Origin: JAJDTQ01 sp965204235
GTDB taxonomy: Bacteria; Desulfobacterota; Binatia; UBA9968; JAJDTQ01
Length of the DNA stretch: 64,000 nt
Direction of reading: 5' to 3'
Assembly: GCA_965204235.1 (NCBI GenBank)
Contig: OZ241979.1
Coordinates: 3,844,001 to 3,908,000, forward strand
Part shown: positions 34,357 to 43,291 of the stretch, in pieces
Position numbering within the stretch: the first letter of the stretch is position 1
Layout: each line of letters starts with the position of its first letter
Made by a program: the position numbers and the translations under genes
Notes under the pieces: generated by a model
What the model saw: only the letters and a program-made list of their open reading frames with translations
What the model was told of the DNA's origin: nothing
Database searches by the model: none

Positions 34357-35022
34357 ATGGATCTGCTTCACTGCGTGTACGAGCCTCCGGGCGAGGGTCC
34401 CCATCCGACGGTCCTCGCGCTCCACGGCCGGGGTGCCAACGCCCTGGACCTCCTGGGGCTCGCCCCCCACTTGGCCGACGGCGCCTTCCGGGTCATCTGT
34501 CCCCAAGGTCCCCTGGAGACGCCCGTGGGTCAGGGCGTGACCGGTTACGCCTGGTTCCCCATGTCCACGGGCGGAGAAGTCGATGCCGCGGCCCTCCTTT
34601 CGTCCCGCGACGGCCTTCGGCGGTTCCTCGACGAGTGCCTGCGCCGCTATCCCATCGACGCCCGCCGCCTGGTGCTGCTGGGCTTCAGCCAGGGCGGCGG
34701 CATGGCCTACAGCCTGGGCCTGTCGGATCCGGGCCGTTTCGCCGGCATGTGCGTCCTGAGCTCCTGGCTTCGGGAGAACATGCTGCAACGGTTCGGCGTG
34801 GCCGACGGAGTGGACTCGCTCCAGACCCTGGTCCACCACGGCAGACGCGACGAGTTGATCGAGCTGGAGCGGGCCAAGCACTCCGTGACCCTGCTCGAGA
34901 ACCTCCACGTCCCGGTGGACTACCGCGAGTACGACATGGGACACGAGATCAGCTCCCGCAGCCTCGCAGACCTCTCCACGTGGCTCCGGGAAAAGGTGCT
35001 CGCGTCACCCATCCTGCTATAG
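34357..35022 (+). CDS. Phospholipase/carboxylesterase-type alpha/beta hydrolase
   Basis: A 221-residue hydrolase with the oxyanion motif LALHGRGANALD near residue 20, nucleophile elbow GFSQGG (S111), acid in HHGRRDELIE near 164 and histidine in YDMGHEISS near 192. This is the layout of the small carboxylesterase/lysophospholipase family (YpfH/Est-like). It begins 2 nt after the epimerase stop and is probably translated from the same message. It may hydrolyse a small ester made or used in that pathway. Confidence 0.82.
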   Translation: MDLLHCVYEPPGEGPHPTVLALHGRGANALDLLGLAPHLADGAFRVICPQGPLETPVGQGVTGYAWFPMSTGGEVDAAALLSSRDGLRRFLDECLRRYPIDARRLVLLGFSQGGGMAYSLGLSDPGRFAGMCVLSSWLRENMLQRFGVADGVDSLQTLVHHGRRDELIELERAKHSVTLLENLHVPVDYREYDMGHEISSRSLADLSTWLREKVLASPILL

Positions 35023-35078
35023 CCTCGTCAGGATTTCGCGGTCCGGGCGCGGCGGACTCCCCGCGCCTCCAACCCCTT

Positions 35079-35564
35079 TCACTGCTTTCCCAATATCTGG
35101 TCTGCGATGATTCCGAGATCGCTTCTGCGAGTCCGACGCTCTTCGTCGAGCGCTTGTAGTTCATCGAGCCTGCACTCGGCGAGGACATGCAGGAGAACGG
35201 GGAAGGCATCCGTGCGGGACCGGAACCGTTCGGCAGGGATGCGCCGAGCTTGCAGAAAGTATCGCACGTCTCGAAGTTCGGGGAGAAACTCCCTGTTTCC
35301 GTACGCACGGGCCAGTTTCTCTATGAAGGGTCTGGTTTCGGGGTCGTTGCCATTGAGGTTGCGCAGCATGTCCTCGACGCTTTTTCCCGGTCGGCGCGGC
35401 GCCTTGCTCCGCTTGGAAGCATTCCCATACTCCTTGATTCCGGCATCGATGGTGGCGAGATCGACGTCCACGATGGCCGACAGCGCTTCGCTCACCCGTG
35501 CCTTGCCGTGCCGCGCAACCAACAGGCGCAACTCGAGGTCGAGGAGAGTGTTGTCCTGACTCAT
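35079..35564 (-). CDS. ParA-associated hypothetical protein
   Basis: A 161-residue, highly charged protein. Residues 1-50 form a helical segment (LLDLELRLLVARHGKARVSEALSAI) and 45-62 a basic linker (ASKRSKAPRRPGKSVEDML). The start overlaps the parA stop by four bases (ATGA), so translation is coupled to ParA. Genes at this position in partition cassettes usually encode the DNA-binding or cargo partner, but no ParB or ribbon-helix-helix signature is seen. It might be an anchoring partner of a ParA-like ATPase. Confidence 0.55.
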   Translation of the reverse strand: MSQDNTLLDLELRLLVARHGKARVSEALSAIVDVDLATIDAGIKEYGNASKRSKAPRRPGKSVEDMLRNLNGNDPETRPFIEKLARAYGNREFLPELRDVRYFLQARRIPAERFRSRTDAFPVLLHVLAECRLDELQALDEERRTRRSDLGIIADQILGKQ

Positions 35565-36430
35565 GGCGTTCTCCTTTCGATGCCGAGCTTCTCGAGAATT
35601 TCGCCCTTGAGTTTTGCAAACTTGTCCCTGACAGGCTCACGCGCGTAAGGTGTTTGATCTATCGGAGTCCCTTCCCTTGCTGCTGCTGGATATGATGCAG
35701 AATAGTCCAGTCGGTGCGAGAAGATTTGCCAGCCGCGTTTCCTGGCCTCTTCCTCAACATCCGTGATCGACCGTCGTCCTTCAGGTCCTTCGGAGTAAGA
35801 AGATGAGTAATTGATGATGAGGCCGGCGATTTCGATTTTGTGATCATCGTTCTCGGCTTGGAACGCCTGGATGGATCGGGCAAGCAATGGCAACCCGATT
35901 GTGGCCATGAATTCCGGCTTTACCGGGACGATTACGTATCGGCTGGCGAAATAGGCCACGTCCGTCAAGATGGAGTCCGTTGGGGCACAGTCGATGATGA
36001 TCAGATCGTATTGATCGCTGACCTGCGTCAGGGATCTCGCAAGCCGCCTTTCCTTACCCGTGGGATTCCTGAGGGTCCGGCTGAGTTCCAGCCGGGATGG
36101 AATCAAGTCAAGGGCGCCACCTTCCAGGTACCTCCAAGGGCCCGGATTCTTGACCGTCACATCGGCAAGATCGATGGGACGAGGGGAGCCCAGGTCTCCT
36201 CCAGGCGGAATATATTCTTCGAGGATTTGCGCGACGGTAGGCCGATTGTTCTTCAGGTGATCCACGTAGTCCCGTGGACCCATCATGGATTGGCTCAGGT
36301 TCGATTGCGGATCCAGGTCGATCGCCAAGACCTTCAGCCCGTCATCGCTGGCGGCATAGGCCAACTGCGATGCGATTGTCGTTTTACCCACTCCGCCCTT
36401 CATGTTGATGAGGCTGACGGTTACGGCCAT
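35561..36430 (-). CDS. ParA-family ATPase
   Basis: A 289-residue protein with the deviant Walker A motif MKGGVGKTTIASQLAYA starting near residue 9, Walker A' IDLDPQSNLSQS near 40 and Walker B DLIIIDCAPTDSILTDV near 140. These define ParA/Soj ATPases, which position plasmids, chromosomes or protein clusters on the nucleoid. GGAAAGGAGA precedes the ATG at 36430. Together with the coupled downstream gene it forms a two-gene cassette. The DNA is less GC-rich than its neighbours, in line with plasmid or mobile-element origin. Confidence 0.85.
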   Translation of the reverse strand: MAVTVSLINMKGGVGKTTIASQLAYAASDDGLKVLAIDLDPQSNLSQSMMGPRDYVDHLKNNRPTVAQILEEYIPPGGDLGSPRPIDLADVTVKNPGPWRYLEGGALDLIPSRLELSRTLRNPTGKERRLARSLTQVSDQYDLIIIDCAPTDSILTDVAYFASRYVIVPVKPEFMATIGLPLLARSIQAFQAENDDHKIEIAGLIINYSSSYSEGPEGRRSITDVEEEARKRGWQIFSHRLDYSASYPAAAREGTPIDQTPYAREPVRDKFAKLKGEILEKLGIERRTP

Positions 36431-36469
36431 GGATAACGTCTCTCCTTTCCCGGACAGCCCGAACACCCC

Positions 36470-36504
36470 CCGGTTGCGCTTCAGCGCGTCGTTGCTGCAA
36501 CCGG
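36470..36504. promoter_or_regulatory. Inverted repeat upstream of parA, candidate operator
   Basis: CCGGTTGC (36470-36477) and GCAACCGG (36497-36504) are perfect inverted copies separated by 19 nt, 40-74 nt upstream of the parA start. Such symmetric sites upstream of par operons are often autoregulatory operators or centromere sites. The rest of the 260-nt gap holds nothing else recognisable. Confidence 0.4.
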
Positions 36505-36690
36505 CGCAATTGACCGGACTTCCTCAAGCGCCATCGTACCACAAAGATATGGCTTGGTGGGCACGCTGACACCATGGATGGGGCTCGTGTCGAATCCCCG
36601 GTCGTCTGCGCGGGTGCTGCATATGCGGCTCAGCCCGAGGATAGCGCCGTTTGGCCTCCAAGTGAACCTTGACGACGCCGCGGCGCGCCT

Positions 36691-37548
36691 TCACGCCACG
36701 TAGATGCACGCCACGCCGGTGATCACGAACAGGGTGGCGACGCCGGTGCGGAGGTTGACCTGCTCGATGTCCCGGGACAGGAGCATGGTGCCCAGGAGCA
36801 CCCACAGGGGGGCGATGCACACGATGGGTCCCACCACCACCACGTGGCCGACGCCCAGGGCGGCCACCAGCGACCAGATCCCCACCGCCTCGAAGACTCC
36901 GGTGGCGAGGAACCAGGGAAGGGCGCGGCGGTCCAGCACCAGTTGGCTTCGGGCTCGCGGGCTCAGGAGGTTGAGCAGCATGGGGGCGAGCGCCGCGGCG
37001 CCCATGACCGCGCTGAGGAACAGGGGCTCGTTGGCGACGGTGAGGCCGTAGCGGCGGATGGGGTGGTTCAGCCCGGCCGTGGCCGCGGCGCCCAACGGGA
37101 AGACCAGCTCCCAGGTCCGGTACGTCTGTTGCGGTTGCGGTCCCCAGGAAAGCAGCACGATGCCGAACACCACCGAACCCGTGCCGAAGAGCAGGAACGG
37201 AGTCACCGTCTCGTGCAGGAAGAGGACCGCGAGAGCCGTGCCGAAGAGGGGGTTGGTGGCCTGGACGGTGCTCGTGACGCTCGCCCCGAGGCGCGCCACC
37301 CCGTTGTAGGCGAACAGGCGGGTGCCGAGCTGGATCAGGCCGCCGGCCACGAAGCAGGCCGTGGCCAGGAAGGGGACGGCGGGGACTCCGCCGGACAGGA
37401 AGACCACCGTCCACAGGATCACGGTGTTGACGCCCAAGGCCACGTAGGCCGCGGTGGTGGGGGTGGAATGGATCAGGCCGCGGCGGGTGGCCAGAAAGCA
37501 GCCGGCGTAGAACACCGACGTGACCAGGGCCAGGAATTGCGGCGTCAT
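36691..37548 (-). CDS. EamA/DMT-family transporter
   Basis: A 285-residue protein with ten predicted membrane helices in two EamA halves; the N-terminal half closes with FGTGSVVFGIVLLSW and the C-terminal with GVATLFVITGVACIYVA. The first helix pattern FLALVTSVFYAGCFLATRRGL parallels that of the transporter at 10942-11817, indicating an old paralogous pair. Substrate unknown. It is encoded upstream of, and in the same direction as, the ParA cassette, but is separate from it. Confidence 0.8.
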   Translation of the reverse strand: MTPQFLALVTSVFYAGCFLATRRGLIHSTPTTAAYVALGVNTVILWTVVFLSGGVPAVPFLATACFVAGGLIQLGTRLFAYNGVARLGASVTSTVQATNPLFGTALAVLFLHETVTPFLLFGTGSVVFGIVLLSWGPQPQQTYRTWELVFPLGAAATAGLNHPIRRYGLTVANEPLFLSAVMGAAALAPMLLNLLSPRARSQLVLDRRALPWFLATGVFEAVGIWSLVAALGVGHVVVVGPIVCIAPLWVLLGTMLLSRDIEQVNLRTGVATLFVITGVACIYVA

Positions 37549-37588
37549 GGGAGCGCGGCGGCCCCTGCGGCGCCCGGGCGACCGTCGT

Positions 37589-38335
37589 TCATCCTTCCGC
37601 CAAGTCCCGGCCGAGTCCCAGGCGGCCCACCAGCGGGAGCTTGAGCGCGGGCCGGGCCAAGTCGATGCCGAAGACCAGTCCGAGGACGTTGAGCTCCAGC
37701 CCTTCCTGGACGGCGAGGGTCAGGCCCAGGAGGCCGTACAGGGAGAGTTGCCAGCCGGTCCGGCTGGGGGTCGGGGCCAGGAACCGACCCTCGTCGAGGT
37801 AGTCCTTGCCGAGGGCGTTGGAGGGCAGTGCCGCCCCGAGCTCCGGCACCCTACGGGCCACGTAGCCGGTGAAGGTGTTGCTGTTGGGGCCGGGCCACAG
37901 TCGGTAGGCGTCCGCATAGGGGTAGCTCGCCGCGGCCTTGCGGATTCCCGGGATGGCGCGTTCAGCCGCGGCTCCGCGCAGGTCCGCCAGGACCTTCGGG
38001 CGGCTGTCGAACCAGAGTCGGTCGGGGAGGTCCTTTCGCACCACTACCACCGGCAGGTTGCGCAACGCGCGCCAGCCCACCACCTGATAGACCACGTAGG
38101 CGTCCGCGTTCGCGTCCTTGGCCGCGATCCAGGTGTGCACGCCGAAGAGTCCGCGCCAGTTGAAGGCGCGGGCGGCGTACATCTGCACCACCGCCTCCCC
38201 GGTTCGTTGGGGGTCCGGGGCGATGCCCGAGCTCGCGCGGCTGGCCGTGCGCCAGTCCCTGTTCCAGACGACGGAACTTCCGATGGCCAGCGCCGACGCC
38301 AGCCCGAGCGCCAGGATGACAACGACATACCGCAT
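37589..38335 (-). CDS. DUF3750 family protein
   Basis: A 248-residue protein with an N-terminal signal or anchor (VVVILALGLASALAIGSSV). The conserved stretches are VQMYAARAFNWRGLFGVHTW, VYQVVGWRALRNLP and LWPGPNSNTFTGYVARRVPEL, with ALGKDYLDEGRF behind them, which fit the DUF3750 family of unknown function. It likely acts in the periplasm or outer side of the membrane. The start is the ATG at 38335. It is transcribed 40 nt upstream of the DMT gene, so the two may share a message. Confidence 0.7.
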   Translation of the reverse strand: MRYVVVILALGLASALAIGSSVVWNRDWRTASRASSGIAPDPQRTGEAVVQMYAARAFNWRGLFGVHTWIAAKDANADAYVVYQVVGWRALRNLPVVVVRKDLPDRLWFDSRPKVLADLRGAAAERAIPGIRKAAASYPYADAYRLWPGPNSNTFTGYVARRVPELGAALPSNALGKDYLDEGRFLAPTPSRTGWQLSLYGLLGLTLAVQEGLELNVLGLVFGIDLARPALKLPLVGRLGLGRDLAEG

Positions 38336-38351
38336 GGTCGAATACGTGCTC

Positions 38352-38470
38352 GCGTCCTTCGACTTCGCTACGCTACGCTCAGGATGAACGGGGGATCTTC
38401 GCTTCGCTACGTTCAGGATCAACGGAGATCTTCGCTTCGCTCGGGACGAACGGGACATTTGTCCAGAGGT
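38352..38470 (+). repeat. Dispersed repeat, copy 8, degenerate and expanded
   Basis: GCGTCCTTCGACTTCGCTAC and CTCAGGATGAACG, followed by two shorter copies of the inner part (CTTCGCTTCGCTACG, CTTCGCTTCGCTCGG) and the tail TTTGTCCAGAGGTTCC. It lies in the 347-nt divergent gap between the DUF3750 and amidohydrolase genes, which holds no other recognisable gene. Confidence 0.75.
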
Positions 38471-38682
38471 TCCTTGACACTCGATCCCCGGGTTCGCTAC
38501 TACTGGGAACGATGGACACGGGCGAAGGCCGTGCGGCGGCCGTCCCTGCCCGCGGCCTCGACCGCGGCCGGGTTGACCCCGTGCGGAGCGTTGCGCGGCG
38601 CCGCTTCCGAGTCTAGGCGAAATCAGCGGAGGAGACAAACCGCGTGTACGGCCCCGAGCAGACCGACGAAAGGAGAACGACC

Positions 38683-39771
38683 ATGTCCGGCAACGGCAAG
38701 ACCCTGGTAGTGGATGCGGACGCCCACGTGGTGGAGACCGAGAGGACGTGGGACTACCTGGAGGCTTCGGAGGAGAAGTTCCGTCCGCAACTGTTCGGCT
38801 CTTCCGAGGACCCCACGACTCAGTACTGGGTCATGGACGGGAAGGTGCTGGGGTTCCGCTTCCAGACCCTGAGCGAGCAGCAGCTCGACGAGGTCTCGGC
38901 CAAGGCCGGAAGGCAGATGCAGACGCCGCAGGAGGCCCGGGAGCTGCAGGACGTCCAGTTGCGCCTGGACCACCTCGACGAGCTCGGCATCGACGTCCAG
39001 GTCATGTACAACACCCTGTGGATCGAGCAGGTCACCGACCGCGCCGACGCCGAGGTCGCCCTGTGCGCCAGTTGGAACCGCTGGATGGCGGACGTCTGGA
39101 AGCAGGGCGGCGGGCGGCTTCGCTGGGTCTGCGTGGCGCCCGTCATGACCATGAGCGAGGCGTTGGCGCAGATCCGCTTCGCCCGTGAGAACGGCGCGGT
39201 GGGCGTGTGCCTGCGGCCCTTCGAAGGCGACCGGCACCTGGTGGACCCCTACTTCTACCCGGTGTTCGACGAGGCCATGCGCCTGGACATGATGATGGGC
39301 ATCCACATCGCCAACGGCAGCCCCGGGCTCGCCGCCCGCTTCCGGCCCCGTTACGACTCGGGCGGCGGCCTTCCGGTCTTCCGCATCCCCACGGTGTCCA
39401 CCTGCTTCACCCTGATGATGAGCGAGGTCCCCAAGCTCTTTCCGAAGCTGCGCTGGGGGTTCATCGAATCGTCCGCCCAGTGGGTGCCCTGGGTCGTCAA
39501 CGAGACGCTGCGCAGGTCCGCGGGCAGGGACTACCCCGAGAACCCCATGAAGGAGTTCCGCATCTACGTGTCGGCCCAGACCGACGACGACTTCCCTTAC
39601 GTGCTGAAGTACGCGGGGGAGGACAACATCGTCATCGGCACGGACTACGGGCACACGGACGCCTCCAGCGAGGTGGACGCGTTCACGATCTTCCACCGAA
39701 ACGACGACATCAGCGCGGAACAGAAGCGGAAGATCCTGAGCGACAACGCCAGGGCGCTCTACGCCCTGTAG
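38683..39771 (+). CDS. Amidohydrolase-related metal-dependent hydrolase/decarboxylase (PF04909 type)
   Basis: A 362-residue protein starting with the metal-site pattern VVDADAHVVETERTW (D-x-D-x-H-x-x-E). Later typical stretches are FARENGAVGVCLRP, a central MMMGIHIANGS, LRWGFIESSAQWVPW and IVIGTDYGHTDASSEV with the metal-ligand aspartate. This subgroup includes ACMSD-like decarboxylases and hydrolases of aromatic or dicarboxylic acids. AGGAG precedes the ATG at 38683; a GTG at 38644 is a weaker alternative. It is convergent with the Tct operon with only 6 nt between. Confidence 0.82.
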   Translation: MSGNGKTLVVDADAHVVETERTWDYLEASEEKFRPQLFGSSEDPTTQYWVMDGKVLGFRFQTLSEQQLDEVSAKAGRQMQTPQEARELQDVQLRLDHLDELGIDVQVMYNTLWIEQVTDRADAEVALCASWNRWMADVWKQGGGRLRWVCVAPVMTMSEALAQIRFARENGAVGVCLRPFEGDRHLVDPYFYPVFDEAMRLDMMMGIHIANGSPGLAARFRPRYDSGGGLPVFRIPTVSTCFTLMMSEVPKLFPKLRWGFIESSAQWVPWVVNETLRRSAGRDYPENPMKEFRIYVSAQTDDDFPYVLKYAGEDNIVIGTDYGHTDASSEVDAFTIFHRNDDISAEQKRKILSDNARALYAL

Positions 39772-39777
39772 CCGCGG

Positions 39778-40353
39778 TCAGCCCCCGAAGAGGCTCGCCG
39801 CCTCGTGGCAGAAGCCCGTGAAGACCGGGCTCGCGCGCAGCCCGGTCCAGACGAAGAGCTTTCCTTCGGCAAAGAAGATGTGCATGCCGCAGTCGAACAC
39901 CAGCACCACCGCGGCCAGCACGCCCGCGGTGACGCATCCCGCGGTGAGCCGGCTCTCGCCGGCGCTCCTGAGGTAGAGCAGCGTCGCCAACGCGACCCCG
40001 AGTTGGAAACCCGCGAGCCAGATGGCCGCGGCGAAGCCCAGGATCCAGCCGATGATCGCCGCGGTCCGGCGGCGTTCCCCGGACGGGTCCGCGGGCGCCG
40101 CGGCGGGGCCGCCCGGCCCGCCCGGCCCGCCGCGGAAGACGCCTTCCCGGTCGCCCGGAGCGGGGTCGGCCCGGTCCGGCCTTCCCGTGAGCTCGCGGGC
40201 GAGTTGGAGCGCCAGCAGGGCGGCCGTGGGCAAGCCGATGAGCCAAGCCATGAGGCTCGCCTGGACGGGCCACCCGCGGGCTTCCCACAGGGCCCAGGCC
40301 GTGAGCGCGAACAACGCGCCGGTGAAGGCGGCGGAGGGGCCGCGGGAGCTCAT
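39778..40353 (-). CDS. tctB: TctB-like small membrane subunit of tripartite tricarboxylate transporter
   Basis: A 191-residue protein with four predicted membrane helices and a poorly conserved sequence, as usual for TctB. A Gly/Pro-rich loop near residues 70-95 is unusually long. The start overlaps the tctA stop by four bases (ATGA), showing translational coupling. The pair forms the membrane part of a carboxylate uptake system. Identity rests mainly on topology and position next to tctA. Confidence 0.7.
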   Translation of the reverse strand: MSSRGPSAAFTGALFALTAWALWEARGWPVQASLMAWLIGLPTAALLALQLARELTGRPDRADPAPGDREGVFRGGPGGPGGPAAAPADPSGERRRTAAIIGWILGFAAAIWLAGFQLGVALATLLYLRSAGESRLTAGCVTAGVLAAVVLVFDCGMHIFFAEGKLFVWTGLRASPVFTGFCHEAASLFGG

Positions 40354-41951
40354 GACGCCGGCCCGGGGTTCCGGCGGCGAAAGCGGCTGCGCACCGCCGG
40401 GTAGGAGACGCTGGCCAGGATGAGGCACAGGATGACGAGGACCCCGGGCCGCGCGAGGAAGCCGAATTCGTAGCGCGAGTAGCTGATCCAGAGGTAGTTG
40501 TCGGCCAGCCGGCCCAGCACCAGGCCCAGCAGGAGGGCGGGTCGGGACCAGTCGAACACCACCATGAGCCAGCCCAGGGCGCCGAACGCCAGGGTGACGA
40601 GGATGTCGCCGAAGCTGTTGGTGTGGGTGTAGGATCCCAGGTAGATGAACAGCAGCAGCGGCGGTATCAGCAGCGTGCCCTTGATGCGGGTGAGCCGCGC
40701 CAACTGGTTCAGGAAGAGGAAGCAGACCGACACCGTGACGACGTTGGACACCACCAGGACCCAGATCAGCGAGAAGGTCACGTCCAGGTCCCGGGTCAGC
40801 ATGGAGGTGCCGGGGCGCAGGCCCAGGATGAGGAACGCCCCCAGCAGGATGGCGGTGGTGACGTTGCCCGGGATGCCGAAGGCGATGGTGGGTATGAGCG
40901 CGCCGCCGAGGGTCGAGTTGTTGGCTGCGCCGGGCCCCACCACCCCCTCGATGACGCCGGTCCCCACCCGGTCCTGCTTGCCGGACGACTGCATGGCCAG
41001 GGCGTAGGCGACCCATTGGGATACGGGTCCGCCCATGCCGGGGATGACGCCGACGTAGGCGCCCACCGCGCTGCACCGGACCACCAGCCACCAGTGGCGC
41101 AGCGCGTCCCTGACCCCCTGGAGCACTCCCCCGAGCCTCCCTGCGTGGGCCTGGGCGATGCTGCCCCCCTTGGCGGCGAGGTCGATGATCTCGGGAATGG
41201 CGAACAGCCCCACCGTGGCCGGCACCAGCCCGATGCCCGCGCCCCCGGTCTCGCCGCCCCCCCACAGGTAGAGGAAGCCGAAGGTGTAGCGCTCGGTGGC
41301 GGTCTGCGGGTCCAGGCCCACCAGCGAGAAGAGGAAGCCCAGGCCGCCCGCGGCCAGCCCCTTGACCACGCTGCCGCCGCTCAGGGCGCCCACGAAGGTG
41401 ACCCCCGCCACCGTGAGCATGAAGAACTCCGGCGTGCCCAGGGCGAGCACCAGCGGGGTGACGACGGGGATGGCCGCGGCGATGGCGCCCGCGCCGATGA
41501 GCGCGCCCATGAGCGAACTCATGAGCGACGCGCCCAGGGCCCGTCCGGCCTCCCCCTTCCTGGCCATGGGATGGCCTTCCACGATGGTGGAGGCGGTGGA
41601 GCCTTCGCCGGGGATGCCGAAGAGTATGGAGGTGATGTCGCCGGTGGTGGCAGTCACGGCCATCATGCCGAGCAGGAAGGAGAAGGCCTCCACCGCGTCC
41701 ATCTTCAGTTGGAACGCGAACCCGAGCATGAGGGCCATGGTCACGGGTCCCCCGAGGCCCGGCAGCATGCCCACGGCGAAGCCGATGGCGTTGCCCAGCA
41801 GCAGGTAGCCGAAGGCCGGCCAGGAGAACACCCGGGACAGACCTTCCAGCGAGGCCGCGCCGATCTTCCCGGCCATCCCCTCGGCCAGGAAGATCCACAG
41901 CGCAAGGAACGCGAGGAGGGTGAGCCAGCTCAGGCTTCGCTTGAGGGTCAC
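40350..41951 (-). CDS. tctA: TctA-family permease of tripartite tricarboxylate transporter
   Basis: A 533-residue polytopic protein with the two family signatures GMLPGLGGPVTMALMLGFAF near residue 60 and VIPGMGGPVSQWVAYALAM near 305, and the conserved FGIPGEGSTASTI and FGIPGNVTTAILLGAF. TctA carries the ion-coupled transport path for citrate-type or other carboxylates. It lies in the order tctC-tctA-tctB read leftward, the standard operon. Confidence 0.92.
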   Translation of the reverse strand: MTLKRSLSWLTLLAFLALWIFLAEGMAGKIGAASLEGLSRVFSWPAFGYLLLGNAIGFAVGMLPGLGGPVTMALMLGFAFQLKMDAVEAFSFLLGMMAVTATTGDITSILFGIPGEGSTASTIVEGHPMARKGEAGRALGASLMSSLMGALIGAGAIAAAIPVVTPLVLALGTPEFFMLTVAGVTFVGALSGGSVVKGLAAGGLGFLFSLVGLDPQTATERYTFGFLYLWGGGETGGAGIGLVPATVGLFAIPEIIDLAAKGGSIAQAHAGRLGGVLQGVRDALRHWWLVVRCSAVGAYVGVIPGMGGPVSQWVAYALAMQSSGKQDRVGTGVIEGVVGPGAANNSTLGGALIPTIAFGIPGNVTTAILLGAFLILGLRPGTSMLTRDLDVTFSLIWVLVVSNVVTVSVCFLFLNQLARLTRIKGTLLIPPLLLFIYLGSYTHTNSFGDILVTLAFGALGWLMVVFDWSRPALLLGLVLGRLADNYLWISYSRYEFGFLARPGVLVILCLILASVSYPAVRSRFRRRNPGPAS

Positions 41952-41982
41952 GACGGGGACGCGCGGGGGGCGGCAGGCGCGC

Positions 41983-43062
41983 TCAGGGCTTTTGCGCCAT
42001 GGCCTTCAGGATCTCGATGGCCTCGGGGTCGCGCTTCCGGATCTCCACCACCTTGTCGATGATGGCCTGGGCCTGCGGCGCGTCGAGCGACACCAGCTCG
42101 AAGCCGATGGCCTTCTCGAAGTGGGCGCTCATCTCCGGGTCCTTCAGGAACCGGTCGAAGCTCGCGGCCATGGTGGAGAAGACGTCCTTCGGCACCCGCG
42201 CCGCATAGACCCAGCCCCGGCGGACCCCCGACAGGTAGGCCAGTAGCTCCATGGCCCGGTAATCCGGGTGCTTCCGGACGGACTCGCCCTTGAGCTCCAG
42301 GACGATCTCGTAATAGGTGGGGAGGTCGGGCAGACGAGGGTCCCTCACGATCTTTCCGTCCTGGACCGTTCCCTCCTGGGCGATGGGCGTCACTACGCCT
42401 TCCCGGACCATGGGCAGGACCGCGGCGAAGTAACCGCTCTGGCTGTCGTTGGTCATGTTCAACTCGCCCCGGCGGATGGCCGCGCGCATGTCGCCGCTGC
42501 TGCCGTACCCGGTGACCAGTTTGTGGTCCTTCCCCAGGATCCTCAGGAGCAGCCGCGGCAGCATGGAGCGCGGGCTCTGTATCGACGTGGTGCCGAAGAA
42601 GATCTTCTCGTCCAGTCCGGCCAGCTCGCTCCCCCTGGTGATGCCCAGGTCCTTGCTGACGAAGGTGACGGTGGTCTCCCGCACGCCGCCCAGCCACTGC
42701 AACTTGCCCAGGTCGAACTTGGCCTTGTCGGGCTTGAAGATGCTGTCGGTCACCGACGTGGAGAACTGCCCGATAACGGTGCCGTCCGCAGGCGCGGAGT
42801 TGTACACCCAGTTCTCGCCGACGATGCCTCCGCCGCCGGGCATGTTCTTGATGATGGTGGTGGGGTTCCCCGGTATCTGCTTCCCGATGAAGGGCAGCAT
42901 CTGGCGCGCCATGATGTCCGCGGCTCCGCCCACCGAGTACGGGATCAGGATGGCGACGGTCTTTCCCTCGAAGGAGACCTGGGCGGCGGCCTTGGCGGCG
43001 GCGCCGAAAGCGAGGCACAGGGCGACGGCTACGGCTGCGATGGCGGCTGGACGTGCGGTCAT
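41983..43062 (-). CDS. tctC: TctC-family substrate-binding protein
   Basis: A 359-residue protein with a signal peptide of about 27 residues (AAIAAVAVALCLAFGAAAKA) and the mature start FEGKTVAILIPYSVGGAADI, the Bug/TctC ligand-binding pattern. PGNPTTIIKNMPGGGGIVG follows near residue 65. GGAAGGAG precedes the ATG at 43062. It leads the tctCAB operon and would capture the carboxylate in the periplasm. It is clearly different from the orphan TctC at 17119-18153. Confidence 0.87.
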   Translation of the reverse strand: MTARPAAIAAVAVALCLAFGAAAKAAAQVSFEGKTVAILIPYSVGGAADIMARQMLPFIGKQIPGNPTTIIKNMPGGGGIVGENWVYNSAPADGTVIGQFSTSVTDSIFKPDKAKFDLGKLQWLGGVRETTVTFVSKDLGITRGSELAGLDEKIFFGTTSIQSPRSMLPRLLLRILGKDHKLVTGYGSSGDMRAAIRRGELNMTNDSQSGYFAAVLPMVREGVVTPIAQEGTVQDGKIVRDPRLPDLPTYYEIVLELKGESVRKHPDYRAMELLAYLSGVRRGWVYAARVPKDVFSTMAASFDRFLKDPEMSAHFEKAIGFELVSLDAPQAQAIIDKVVEIRKRDPEAIEILKAMAQKP

Positions 43063-43291
43063 GGAGTGCTCCTTCCCGTATCTTCGAGCCCGGTTGGTCG
43101 AACGCGGATCCGGCCGGCCTCGGCCATGCCCCGCGGATAGCCGGCGCGCGGCCGGATAGTGGCCTTGTATTTCGGGTTGACTCCCCGTGTCAACCGGAAA
43201 TCCCGGCCGCGGGCGGTTTGACAACCTCCGGTGCTTCGGCTAAGAACCGGATTTTTCGGAGAATCCGACCATTCCCTGAGAGAGGTGACAC

